Positions 34,320 through 46,800 of a stretch of 64,000 bases of DNA are shown here, in pieces. Location: assembly GCA_033439265.1 (NCBI GenBank), contig JAVTVX010000024.1:19948501-20012500 (forward strand). The letters are read 5' to 3'. The DNA comes from Dillenia suffruticosa. Taxonomy: Eukaryota > Streptophyta > Magnoliopsida > Dilleniales > Dilleniaceae. Made by a program: the position numbers and the translations under genes. The notes beneath the pieces are model-generated. The model worked only from the letters and a program-made list of their open reading frames with translations, was not told the origin of the DNA and did no database searches. Within the stretch, counting starts at the first letter, position 1. The number at the start of each line of letters is the position of its first letter.

Positions 34320-35549
34320 TGATATTAAATGAAGGCAGTGTTCCATTCAAAACCTACGTGACCAATAGGGCACAATTCTTCAACAACAACAATTATAGCT
34401 ATTGAAAGCAAAGAATGAGAAATTTTATAATTGCTCAAGATGAAACAACTTGAAAAATAATAGAAGAAGGAATTGAATTTCTAACTGAAGAACTTGATAG
34501 GGTAAGAGTCTTTATAAAAATGAAGAACATGACTTTGAAGAAAAAATGTCTATAGAGCCAATTGTAAAGCAGTCAAGTTGTTGCACCTATCCCTAAGTCT
34601 CAATGAGAACAATAGAATCTCATCCTGTATCACCGCAAAGAAGATATGGGAAAGGTTGGAAGCTACTTCGAAGGCACAAATCAAGTAAAGAAGAATAAGA
34701 TAAGATTGCTGAAGCAAGAATATGAAGTATTTAAAATGAAGGATGAAGAAAGTGTGAACGACATAATAACAAGATTCAATACCATCACAAATGAATTAAG
34801 GTTACTACGGAAGGGAATTAGTCAAGAAGATATGGTTGATAAAGTGTTGCGATGCATGCCTAAGTCATGGGAAAACAAAGTTACAACAATTGAAGAATCT
34901 AAAAATTTGAAAACTCTCATAATGGATTAGCTGGTTAGTTCATTGACAACTCATGAAATGAAAATAAATTCCAAAGGAAATGGAAATGAAGAAAGATGGA
35001 AATCCATAGCACTAAAGATTGAAAGTAAGGAAGATAATTCAAATAATGATGAAGATGAAGACATGGGTCTTCTGACAAGAAAGTTCAAGAAATTCATGAT
35101 GAGGAAAAGAAATAAAAGTAAAAGAGAATTCAAGAAACTAGAAAGGAAAGAAGAAATAAGATGCTATGAGTGCAAGAAGCTTGGTCACATCAAAACTGAT
35201 TGTCCATCACTCAAGAAAGCTGAGAAAAAAGAGAAGAAGTGAACGAAAAATGGCAACATGAAATGATGAGGATGAAAGCTTAAGTGAGGAGGAACATGAA
35301 CAAGAATAAGCAAACTTGTGCTTCATGGCATTAGAAGACAACTCAAACATTGAGGTAACCTCTTCAACATCTTATTTTTCTAATTCAGAATTTGAACATG
35401 ACTTATCCTTTGATGAATTGCATGATGTACTCATAAAATTCATTAAAGACTTAAAAAATACGACCAAGAAAAATATATCACTTAAAAGGGAAATGATCAA
35501 ACTTGAAGAAGACAGGAACAAGTTGAAATCTGAAAAAAACTTAAGTTAG
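34320..35549 (+). pseudogene. Copia gag relic with zinc knuckle
   Basis: Segments run in order: TYVTNRAQFFNNNNYSY (start of Gag), [44 protein letters not shown] and LRCMPKSWENKVTTIEES (UBN2-type Gag core). A basic stretch and a clear CCHC knuckle, CYECKKLGHIKTDC, follow at about 35162-35203. An acidic, coiled-coil-prone part comes next (35316-35549). Gag would form the intracellular capsid. It is broken in several places. Confidence 0.85.
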
Positions 35550-35849
35550 AAAATGATAAGTTAAGACAAGAAAAAATTGACCCACTTAAGGAAGTTAAAG
35601 GCAAAACAAGCAAAGCAAATAATTTACATACGAAATTAAAAACACAAAAATAGAGTCTCTGAATAACAATGAAAACATAGAAAGGGAGCTAGATCAAGAA
35701 AAAGAGAGAAACAAAAAGTTAAGTTCTCTACGATACAAATTTGTTCAAAAACAAGAGAAATTGGACTTGATACTTGGAGCACAAAGAGTTGTTTATAATA
35801 AAACTAGTTTGGGATATATTCTAGTCATGACACAAAAGAAACTATATAG

Positions 35850-37300
35850 TTTCTTTGTTCCTTGCAAAATGAATAATAGATCAAGCTTTAAATATCATTA
35901 TTGCATGAAATAAGGACATAGTTCTCATTATTGCAAACTTAGAAGAAGATCTATTTCAAATCAAACAAAAACACCTAAAACATATGTCAAGTGCACCTAC
36001 TGCAATAGAATAGGACATAGCATGGTTAAGTGCTAGTTTAATGCTTTAAAATATAAGAAGATAACATTGAAACGGGTACCAAAGAATGCATCTGAAACCA
36101 TGATGAGCACTAACACTGCTAGACCCAAAAAAATTTTGGCACCAAAGGTCAACATTTGATTTCTTCTATGTGCAGATTTGTCTCACGACCAAAGCTCCTA
36201 AAAATACATGGTTTCTGGACAGCGGATGTTCTTGGCATATGACCGGAGATTCCACTAAGTTCAGCAACTTGGAAGAAAAGAAAGGAGGCAAAATGGTTTT
36301 TGGAGACAACTAAAGGAAAAATAATTGGCATAGGGAATATGGGTATATTTCCTACTCAAATTGAGCATATTCTCTTAGTCAAAGACTTGAAGCATAATTT
36401 GCTAAGCATTAGTCAATTATGTGACAAATGTTTCATTGTTTTATTTGATCATGATTGTTGCAATATAATAGATAAATCAAACAAGGAAGTAAAGTTAAGA
36501 GAAAAAATGCAAGGAAATCTATATGCCATTAATTTACATAACTTGAATGTTCTAAATGAAGGTTGCTTGATAGCTATTGGAAATGATGATGCATGATGAT
36601 GGCATAGGAGATTAGAACATAAAAGTATGAATTTAATATTTAAATTAGTTAGAAAATATATAGTTAAAGGAATTCCAAAATTGAAATATGAAAAAAATAA
36701 ATTTTGTGATACTTATATAAAGGGAAAGCATATCAAATCTTCCTTCAAATCCAAAAATATTGTCTCCACAACCAGGCCATTAGAGTTGCTCCATATGGAT
36801 CTTTTTGATCCAATTAAAACACAAAATTTAGGAGAAAAATATTATAATTTTGTAATCATTGATGATTATTCAAGATATACATGAGTATTATTTCTAACCA
36901 AAAAGGAAAAAGCATGCAGTGCATTCATCAAACTATATAAGAAAATCCAAAATGAAAAAGGATGCACAATCAATAGTATTAGAAGTGATCATCGTAAATA
37001 ATTTGATAATAGATTTTTGCAAGAATATTGTGATGAAAATAAAATATATCATAATTTCTCTGCACATAGAATAGTTCAACGAAATGGTACTGTGGAAAGA
37101 AAGAATCGAACCCTAGAAGAAACGGCTAGAACTATACTATGTGAGTATAACTTACCCAAAAATTTTTGGACTAAAACTATCAATACAGCTTGTTATATTC
37201 TTAATAGGGTATTAATTAAACCAATTTTTAAGAAAACTTTTTATGAACTATACAAAGATAAAAAATTTAATATAAGTTATTTTCACGTTTTTTGATACAA
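35850..37300 (+). pseudogene. Copia protease and integrase relic
   Basis: A second CCHC-like segment, CTYCNRIGHSMVKC, lies near 35998. The protease region at about 36195-36300 shows WFLDSGCSWHMTGD, the copia active site D-S-G. The pre-integrase part has LVKDLKHNLLSISQLCDKC. The integrase has LELLHMDLFDPIKT, YYNFVIIDDYSRYT and RNGTVERKNRTLEETART. A broken part of the element. Confidence 0.87.
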
Positions 37301-37849
37301 ATGCTATGTGTTAAATAACGGAAAAGATAATTTAGAAAAATTTTTATATAAAAAGCAATGAAACAATTTTTCTAAGATATTCAATTTCTAATAAAGCATA
37401 TAAAGTGTATAATATAAGAACAATGATAGTTAAGGAGTCCATTCATGTAAATTTTGATGAGAGTAACTATTTAAGTAAAGGAAATTTTAATCATGAAATC
37501 CAAGCGATAGAACAAATATTAGATCAAAAGATGTTCAAAAATGAAGAAGTAAAGAAAGAAATGCCAGAAGATAGAGCTAAAGAGACTCAAACAAGTCATG
37601 AACAACAAGAGGAGCAAGAAGTAAAATTTCCAATGGTAAGAAAAAGTGTTAATGTCGAAAATGTAATTGGAAATATAGAAGTTAAAGTTAGAACTAGGTT
37701 TTCAGTTCAAAATCAATGTGAATTTGGGGCTTTCATTTCTCAAATTGAAACTAAAAATGTTGATGAGGCTCTAAGCGATGAAATTTGAATTTTAGCTATG
37801 CCAAAAGAGCTAAATCAATTTGAAAAAAATAAAATATAAGAGTTAGTTC

Positions 37850-39170
37850 TTAGACTAAATAATCAATCGGTAATAGGCACAAAATAGGTATTTAGAAATA
37901 AACTAGATGAGTATGGCATAATTACTATAAACAAAGCAAAATTAGTAGTTCAAGGGTATAGCCAAGAAGAAGCCATTGATTATGATGAAACCTATACTCC
38001 GGTAGTTAAATTAGAAACTATTAGGATGTTGCTTGCCTTTGCATATTTCATGAACTTTAAATTATACCAAATGGACGTCAAAAGTGCATTCTTAAACGGT
38101 GTAATAAATTAAATAGTTTTTATAAAACAACCACCTAGATTTGAGCATTCAAAATATCCGGATTATGTGTTCAAATTGTATAAATCTGTATATGGCTTAA
38201 AACAAGTTCCAAGAGTTTGGTATGAGAGATTTAGCAATTTTCTTATTGAAAATGATTTTGAAAGAGAAAAAGTTGATACAACTTTGTTTATTAAAAGAAA
38301 AGATAAATAAATTTTAATAGCACAAATCTATTTAGATAACACAGTATTTGGAGTATCAAATGCAAATTTTTGTCAAGAATTTACTAAGTCTATGCATGTA
38401 GAGTTTGAAATGAGCATGATAGGTGAATTAAACTATTTTTTAGGATTGTAAATAAAGCAAACAAAAAGAGATATATTTATTAGTTAATTCAAATTGACTA
38501 AGCAATTAATTAAGGAATTTGGATTTAGTGAGATTAAGGAATATGTCACACCAATAAGCACATTAATTAAGCTAAATAAATATGAGAAAGGAAAGGAAAT
38601 TTGTCAAAAGTTATATAGAAGTATGATTGGTTCTTTACTCTATTTAACTGCATCTAGACTGGATATCCTATTTATTATATGCTTATGTACTAGATTTCAA
38701 TCCAATCCTAAGAAATCTCACTTAGCTGCTGTCAAGAAAATTTTAAATATTTAAAGAATACATGCAATTTGGGATTATGGTATGATAGGAATTCAACATT
38801 CATATTACATGGACACTTAGATGGTGATTTTGCAAGATGCAAGATGGATAGAAAAAATACTAGTAGAATTTGTCAATTCTTTGGAAATATATTAGTATCA
38901 TATCATGGTCCTCTAAAAAACCAAATAGTGCTGCTACCTCAACAACGGAAGTAGAGTATGTGGCATCAGAGCAATGTTGTGCTCAAATCTTGTGGATTAA
39001 ATATCAACTTGAGAATTATAGCTTGAAATTTGAAAATGTACCAATCAAGATTGATAATACTAATACTATAAATTTAATTAAAAATCAAGTATATCACTCT
39101 AGAACTAAACAATTGAGGTTAAATATCACTTCATTTGAGATCATGTACTTAAAAATGATATAATTCTAGA
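37850..39170 (+). pseudogene. Copia reverse transcriptase and RNase H relic
   Basis: RT blocks are YDETYTPVVKLETIRMLLAF, YQMDVKSAFLNG and VYGLKQVPR.WYERF. RNase H blocks are SMIGSLLYLTASRLDILF, SHLAAVKKIL and TEVEYVASEQCCAQILWIK, with a final HSRTKQLRLNI. Order and spacing are typical for copia Pol. Several breaks are present. Confidence 0.88.
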
Positions 39171-39379
39171 ATATATAAAAACCGAAAAATAAATTACGGA
39201 TATTTTTACCAAACCTTAGGATAGAGAGAGATTTTACAACTTAAGAAAAAAATTGGGAATAATGGAATGAATCTTTGATATTAAATGAATTTTATGATCA
39301 AATTATTTAAGAATAATTGTAACTATAATAATAACAATAATTTCAAATGAAATTGTAATAAAATTTCAAAGATATTCAA

Positions 39380-39760
39380 ATTGACTGAGATATAGGTCGA
39401 CTTATATGATGTATAAGTCACCTTGAAAACATACTCGAACAAAGGAAGTCGCCTTATTTGAAGAAAAGGCGACTCGCAATATCGATATCACAGAAATATT
39501 TCTGAAACACATCTTTAAGTCGCCTTGAGAAAATGAGAAGGCGACTTGTACATATTAAGTACACTTGTGGGGATTATGAATCGTTATGTATATAAAACTT
39601 GACCACACAAGCCGTCTTGTCATAAATACAAGACGAATCATCATATTTAAGTCACATAAATTTTTCTGCAATTATCATTGAGTCGCTTTAATCAATTCAG
39701 AAGGCGACCTGATGGTATTCAAATTTAAGGTTTCATTCGCATAAGATGCCTTACAACCTA
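39380..39760. repeat. Dispersed GTCGCCTT / AAGGCGAC motifs after pol
   Basis: GTCGCCTT-type motifs (near 39415, 39448 and 39521) and AAGGCGACT/C-type motifs (near 39465, 39538 and 39702) alternate in both orientations. The same octamer marks the LTR tandem array, which suggests LTR-like sequence was copied into this spacer or that the motif is a shared regulatory site. No gene is recognised from 39171 to 40302, apart from the unsupported short ORF at 39969-40220. Confidence 0.6.
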
Positions 39761-40302
39761 GTACAAGTCGTATTGTATGAACAGAAAAGTCAATTCATTA
39801 TCGACTCATGTGACTCATGAAATGGATAAAACCCAAAAACCCTAAAACAAAATCCATTTCTCCTCTACTAATAATCCAGATCCGATCCTAACCTAATAAC
39901 TTAGTTTTAAAAGTTGTGACTTTTAATGTTTCCTCCCAAATTGAAAAGCCATAATACTCAACACCTCTTTGCAAGTTCTCTCTCTCGCACTTCTTCATCC
40001 TTTCATAATCCATCTCTTCCTTCCTCTCACCCATTCGAACAAACATCAAATGATTTCACAATCAACTATTAACGAAATCCTCCTTATATTATTTATATTA
40101 TTCGAAGAAACTCCAATCCATCTCTTGGCCATTAGAACCCTAATTCACAACCCTACTTCACCAAAGTCTCTCAACATCGACAAGGAAGGATCGAAGAACA
40201 CTACATGGCGCCAAAGATGAAAAACCCATCAAGGTTCAATGAAAGTGATTTTCCTTCCTTCAGCAAAGTAATTCATTCACAACTAATTTCTTTAAAAGGA
40301 AA

Positions 40303-41378
40303 TTGAATTTAGGAAGACTTATGAATTGGGAATTTCTAAAGAAAATCAATTTTTCATATGAAGAATACCTTTCTCACATCTTGCTAAGTTCATTGATGAG
40401 CTCAAATAAAGATATCTATGATTTCTTGGTTAGGAAATTCTATAATAATTTGGAAGTGATTGATGAGACCGGAGAACATGTGATGGAAACTTACTACTAC
40501 TTCCCTATGAGAATACAATCTTGCTCTTTCAAGACACACATTAAGGAGAAGCAAATTGTGCTTACTCCTAAAGTGATGTACATGATGTGTAATCTACAAT
40601 GGACTCCATTTACTGATTGTGAAGAGTATATGAAGATCAGTGAAATTGAATGTTCAAAGATTGTGTTAAAAAATGAAAAATTGATGGATATAGATGAGGT
40701 CAATTTGAATGCCAAGAATTTGGAAGTACATGAACGCATCTTTCATCTCCTATTACTCGTGTCCGTAGACCTAGAGGTAATAATCACACAAACATAACCA
40801 AAGAAAATCTTTGGTTGATGGCATGCCTAATGGATGGTGAAAACCCTAGACTTCACTTCCTAGTTTCTTATTTCATGATTGCTGTAGCAAAATCAAAGTT
40901 TGCAAATCTTCCATACTGTTCTTTAATCACCGACATCTTAATCGTAAACAAAATTGACTTGAAAAAGGAGATTTGCGCAAAGTTCAGTATGAAACATGGA
41001 ATTAGGGAACAGTCACTGAAAAATGCCAAATTAGTATGTAAGAATGGAGTTTGGGAAAAGATTGATGATGATCAAGAAGAAGGTGGCAAGAAAAGAGAAA
41101 GGAATGAGGCAAGACTAAGTAAACCATCTAGAGAAGGTCTATCTGATGAGATTAGAGACCAAACCCTTCAACTTACCCCCTCATATGGTGCTCCATACAC
41201 ATCCATTTCATCTTCTGAAGTTACAATGAATATGATTTGGGGAGCATTGGTACATATTCAAGCCCAACTTCTTAAGATTGAAAATCAAAACTCTCACACC
41301 CACGCAAGACTGACTAAATTAGAAAACCAAAACCAAAAACTTCATAACAAAATGAACTCCTTAGAATCCTTAATTTAG
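40303..41378 (+). pseudogene. Additional ORF between pol and 3' LTR, plant-transposon-protein-like
   Basis: Two long open segments (40303-40797 and 40815-41378) look like one decayed protein of about 350 residues. The first contains DFLVRKFYNNLEVIDETGEH and KEKQIVLTPKVMYMMCNLQ, which resemble the 'putative plant transposon protein' domain (VREFYANL... then a segment ending in a strand-like ILTPxxI). The second contains RLHFLVSYFMIAVA and KFANLPYCSLITDI. A basic, low-complexity part comes next, and a C-terminal coiled coil (ALVHIQAQLLKIENQNSHTH and following). I see no signal peptide and no convincing transmembrane anchor, so it does not look like an envelope glycoprotein despite its place. 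Family assignment is from memory; a fossil with few breaks. Confidence 0.6.
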
Positions 41379-42153
41379 AAAGATCAAGGTGGTGCTTCTA
41401 CTTCTCTATAATGTGATCTTCCCATCATCTACACTCATGAGCTATTTGTCTAACGAAACCTACATTTTATTTTGTTTGTAAAGATAACATCACTTGTGAA
41501 CCCTTTTAGTTTTATTCTCTTGTGAACTCAATTGTTTACTCTCTTGAAATTTTAAAACTTGTATGCAAACTTTTACTAATGACAATAGTTGAATTCTGTC
41601 TTTTATTGATGACAAAAGGGGGGAGAAGGCATGTGGTATTGCATATGTAGTATTGCATTAGCTGATTGTTTTGATGTTTTGTTAGCTGTTGATTAAATTT
41701 ATTGGCATCAATACTATGGTTGATTGGGATGGTACACTCGTACTTATAGTGCTTGTATGGTATTAACATTTTAGCATGACACATTGAATGTTGATTATAC
41801 TCTCACTTTATTTACACATTTTGGTTACATGATTGATTGATGGTTGATTGGAATAATATGCAATTGTAATAGAACTTGGAATAATATGTATTGTAATATG
41901 CAATTGTTTGAGTAATGTTGAAATAGGATGTTGAAATGTAGTGAGAAGATAGTATATTGTTAATATGCTACAAAACTGGGTGCATATAGCATAGAATGCA
42001 TATTTCAAGGAAAGTTGAGAATTGGGGCTAAATATAAATATTTCAAAACTTGAATTGGTATGGCATTAGTTGAGAGAAAACTTTTTGAGATTTTTGAAAC
42101 AATTTTAACAATTATCTTAAATTAGGTTTTGTCATCATAAAAAAAGGAGAGAT
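41379..42153 (+). other. Non-coding spacer before the 3' LTR
   Basis: No gene is recognised. The plus strand is T-rich with repeated TTGATTG and AATATGCAATTGT-type words (41830-41910). It ends in the purine tract AAAAAAGGAGAGAT. Minus-strand ORFs at 41536-42008 are by-products of base composition. Confidence 0.6.
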
Positions 42154-43840
42154 TGTTGAATAAAATAAGTTTTGATGATAATTATAACTAATAAAAATTG
42201 ATTTTGGATTAATTAACCTAAATTAGAAAGATATAATGAAAATTGTTAAAATTGAATTTTGTATAGAGAAGTCGCCTTGGCCATATAGTACAAGTCGACC
42301 TATGGGCACAAATGAGAGAAAATTAGCTAAGTACAAACACTTAAGGCAACCCAATCTTAAGCACAAGATGACCTGAGGAAGACAAACCTTAGAAATCTAA
42401 GTCTGCATAATGCTTAAGGTGACTTGACCTTTGACACAAGACGACCCGACAAATATGGGTCTCAGAAGTCTAAGTCTACACAACATCTAAGGCGACTCAA
42501 TCTTAACTACAAGACGACCTAAGAAAGACAAGTCTCAAAAGTTTAAATCTGTACAATACCTAAGACGACCCGATCTTAAGCACAAGACTACCTAATAAAG
42601 ATAAGTCTCAGAAATCTAAGTCTATACAATGCTTAAGGCTACTTAACCTTTGACACAAGATGACCTGACAAATATGGGCCTTAAAAGTTTAAGTCTGCAC
42701 ATACCTCAAATGATCCAAACAATAGCACAAGACGTCCTAAGGAAATCATGTCTCAAAAATCAGTATCTACATATACTCAGGGCGATCCAACTATAGATAC
42801 AAAACGACTTGACCATAAAAATCAAAAAGGCACAAGTCGACCCAATGGAAACAGCAAGACAACCTGATAATGAATGGTTACAGAAATTTGAGTCTTAAAT
42901 TAAAGCAAGACGACTCACAGTTTATCTAAGGCGACCTAACTAAGGATTTCATGTGTGTAAGTCGCCTTAATCAATAACGCAAGTCGCCTTGTAAATTAAA
43001 ATTCAATATTAAAGAGACTCAACATTTTTATAAGAAGACCTGTATATTGGGAAGACTACTTATAATATGACAGTTCTCCTGTCTCTCACATCTCAATCTT
43101 TGACAAGTAGACTTGAGCAATCGATAAGCAAACCCCAGATTTCAAAATACAAAAACCAAGTCTAGTTTTAGGAGATCGACTTAATGTGTCTAACGTCCAT
43201 TTATTCAGAAAAGCTTTATCGAATTAAATAAACTGTTCACCAACCTCACCAACCACTGCAATGCATTAAATAGACTTTAACGGCTAAATTTTCTTCTCCG
43301 ACTATAAATATAACTCAGTGATGAAAAAGAAGGTAATCTTTTTATGAAAAACCTATACAGTATTTTAACATAACTCTATTTTTCATAAACATCTTGTACT
43401 ATTGTTAGCATTGTCTAAAAACCAAAATTGCTATCTGCTTGTTGTTTTTACTCTCTATCTACTGTAAAAAGATCAAAATAGTTGCATTCGTGATCTAGGG
43501 CTTGAGTGTTGACAAGAGAGAGAGATTAGTTTAAGTTTTACTTACTCTTGTGAAAAGCAAGTGAAAGTATTTGAAAAATACTTGTATGATTCACTAGTAT
43601 CTTGAGAATTAGTTTATAAATTGATAGAATAGTGGATTTAAAAATCTAGGTAAAGATTAAGAGTGGATGTATATCAAGAAGGTAGAATCACTATAAATTA
43701 TGTGTGTCAATATCCTTCTAAATCCTTTTTCTTGTTGAACAAATTATAATAGGTCTTCGTTTTTTAATAATTTAAAAATTAGCTAAAACAGTTTAATAAT
43801 CTATTCACTCTCCTCTAACTTATTATTTTTAGTGTCAACA
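42154..43840 (+). repeat. 3' LTR of the second copia element
   Basis: This 1687-bp LTR starts TGTTGAATAAAAT and ends TGTCAACA. It pairs with 30157-34258 and has the same 72-bp tandem array at about 42340-42790 and TATAAATATA at about 43303. Confidence 0.9.
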
Positions 43841-46800
43841 GGGAACCCCAAACCCATCAAGCGGCCTTTTTTGATACTAAATTTGGATTTTCAGATTTGG
43901 CAATAATGAAACGGTTATTATCAAAAATTAATTATAGTTGGAAATTTCTTTTCTCCATTGACGTGGGTGCAATTTTTCCTTTATGTGTTTGTGAAGATAG
44001 AGTCATCATTCGATGGTCATTATTTTTCATGAAGTAGAATAGTTTGTGATCAAAGATTAATGACTAATGATTTTGGTAGGAAAAAACTTGATAAATATTA
44101 ATATTCATAAAATTTACAAAACATCCTTCAATACCCATAGACAAATAAATAAGCGTCGTAAAAGATAAGAAACCTTTATAGAATGAAAATTAATTTCTAT
44201 ATTTGATAGCACATTGAATTATCATTCTTTTTGTTTGAAAAAGATTATATTACATATTTTGATTTTGATCGACCAAAATATCTTTGTTTCAATTTGCCTT
44301 TATCTCTCTCTCTCTCTCTTTTCTTCTCTGTGTTTTTGTCGGTGATGAAAAAAGACCTTTACCTTCCTCTGTTTATCTTTCTCTCTCTTCTCTCTCTTTC
44401 TCTTAGACGTAGATTCGCTTCTAACAAAGACCGAGAAAAAAGAGAGAAAAAGAAAGACAAAAGTAAACCCAAATAAAAGCTGTTTTAGTCGGTTTTACTT
44501 AGTTATATGAGTATCTTTGTCTAATAAAAACCATGGGAATAGCATACAATCTTTGTTAATATAAAAGATTGAAGGCTGAAATAAAATTCAAAAGAGCATC
44601 AATAATGGAAAGAGAAAATTCAGATTATTCTTAATAAAAAATTAATTTTGCAACATCAAAGACATTTCCTTGGATCATTTTGTCCACTATGGGTTTCGAA
44701 TATCTCAAATGGTCATTCCCATTATCACTTAATCTACTTATTTGTCCAGGGAAATATTACGTCATAAAAATTATTACAAGTTAGATTTATAGTCTAAAGA
44801 CTGCAGTGTTGGTGTCGTACAAGCTCTTGCTGGCTTTTTAGTGTCAAAAAAAAAAAGAAAAAAGAAAGAAAAAAATGTGTTAAAAGATTGATATGGAAGA
44901 ACTAAAAAGTGAAATATATGAAACCCATCACAAGAATAATAAAATACATCATTTCTAATAATAAAATACATCATTTCTCTACTCGTGTCTAATTGGTCTA
45001 TTAGCATTTCTTAAATAAAGTTTTGGATTCGAGTCATATATATAACAAAACTAAATATCAAAAAAAATTATCTATTAAAAACCCATTCCGACTCATATCA
45101 AATGTAAACGATAATTTATAACAAAAATAAGTTACATCATTATTCTATAAGATTATTAATGCAAAACTACAAAGAAAATTTCAGATACTTAGCTTAAATC
45201 CTAAAAACATGCAAAGAGGGTAAAGGGGGCTTTTGAAGATCCAACCAAGGAGGCTGAAGTTTGGAGAAATCCGGCAAAGGTTCATGAAGGGTGATTTCCC
45301 TCCATTGTCTTTGCGTAAATTTTATAAATCTTTGTGTAAAAGTCAATGTATGTTAGATTTGTTGATATAATATATATATTGTTTTCTTCTTTCTCCATAT
45401 TTTTTTTTTTTATTTCTTGCCTAGGATTTGGATGTAGTCTTTGGTTTTCCATATGAGTTGTTATGTATTGATTGCGTTGGGCAGATGGAGCGAATGTTGG
45501 GTTAATTTATTATGTTTGTGCTTAATGTTCACGATTGTTTGGTTATGAATTTCTCAGTTTAAGGTATTATGTGAAATAATGAAAGTGAAAGCATAACATT
45601 AGTTCAATAGACATTAGGTTGCCATAGAATTTATTTGGTTTGCATTAATACCTATAAGTAGGGTTAATGTGACTATATGGCTTAGTTAATCATAATACTT
45701 GGCGCTTCCTATTCTGAATTTCCTTCCTTATGTAATCATGAAACGGAAAAATGGTATCGATAACAGTCGGTTTAATAGAAGAATGTTAACTTCCTTAATC
45801 AAAATTCAAATTTAAATTTTAAGAATGAAAAAAACTATGTTATGAGAACTCTCCCTTGAAAAAGGTTCAACAATAATTCATACCTAATTAGTAACGGTAT
45901 GATTTTGAATATAGATAGGCGAAGCCAAAAGGGGGAGGGACAAATCGCCTTGGTTTCGGACCCACATAAGGGCTTGCATTGGGTCGGGGGAGGGGACTTG
46001 AAAGTGGTCCTCCCGGACACGGCATTGTATGGTAATATACTGTTTTGTTTGATTGTACTTGGCGGGTAGGAGGATAGTGTTTTTAGGCATAATTGTCCAA
46101 CAAATGGTTTAGCTGGAATACGCAATTTGGAGGGCCCTCAAATCCAACGGGATATGATAGCTTTTTTGCACTTTTCTCCTCCTACGATCCTGTTTTGCGC
46201 CTTGTCCCGTACTTGCCTCTCTTTAGGTTAATTTCTACTACTCCTTTTGTTGGTAATTTTGCAGCACATAGGAACACCTCCCAATTGGGAATAAGTCATA
46301 AAAGAATAAGGATAAAAGATAGTTTTCTAATTCTAATATTATATTAGTTTGAGAGATTTATGCATAACTAAGACAAATGGAGTATATAATACAAATACAA
46401 ATTAAGTACTTTCCCAATTAAAATTATTTTGAAATTATTATTATTTTATTAACACAGTTCCATCTAAAATTCTAAAAGAAAATAATATAGCAACAACAAT
46501 TAAATCTTTATCCTCTCGTTTATATGGATTTTTTTACGTTATTATATTTTATTTCATATCGTATGTATTAAAAGAAAATAATAACACAAAAATATTATTT
46601 GAAGAGCAAAACCCATGTTGGTTTATTAATTAAAATGGTAGAGAGAGAGTGAATAAAAATGAAAGTAAAGAATGAGTTTATTAATTAATGAGATAATATA
46701 AGAATTTAATGAGATAAGAGACAATTTTTTTTTCTTTCTTTGGCATGTCTGAAGCCGAGAGAAAGTGAGAGAATTGAGAATTGAGAGAAAGGAAGATACT

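Larger units (their letters stand above)
30157..43840 (+). mobile_element. Ty1/copia retrotransposon with additional ORF after pol
   Basis: LTRs of about 1.67-1.69 kb (30157-34258 without its insertion, and 42154-43840) start TGTTGA and end in CA. Candidate target duplications are GGGAT (30152-30156) and GGGAA (43841-43845). A TGGTATTAAAGCATG primer site follows the 5' LTR and the purine tract AAAAAAGGAGAGAT precedes the 3' LTR. Gag, protease, integrase, RT and RNase H occur in copia order. A further ORF (40303-41378) lies between pol and the 3' LTR, where Sireviruses carry their env-like ORF. LTRs differ at roughly 10-12% of sampled sites. The copy is broken at more than ten points. A solo LTR sits in the 5' LTR. 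Confidence 0.9.

Noticed and set aside
39969-40220. Small plus-strand ORF upstream of the additional ORF
   Set aside because: No motif recognised; low-complexity His/Leu/Ile-rich translation of a pyrimidine-rich stretch.
44231-44476. Short Leu/Ser-rich membrane-like protein
   Set aside because: The hydrophobic run comes from a (CT)n microsatellite; no upstream or downstream support.
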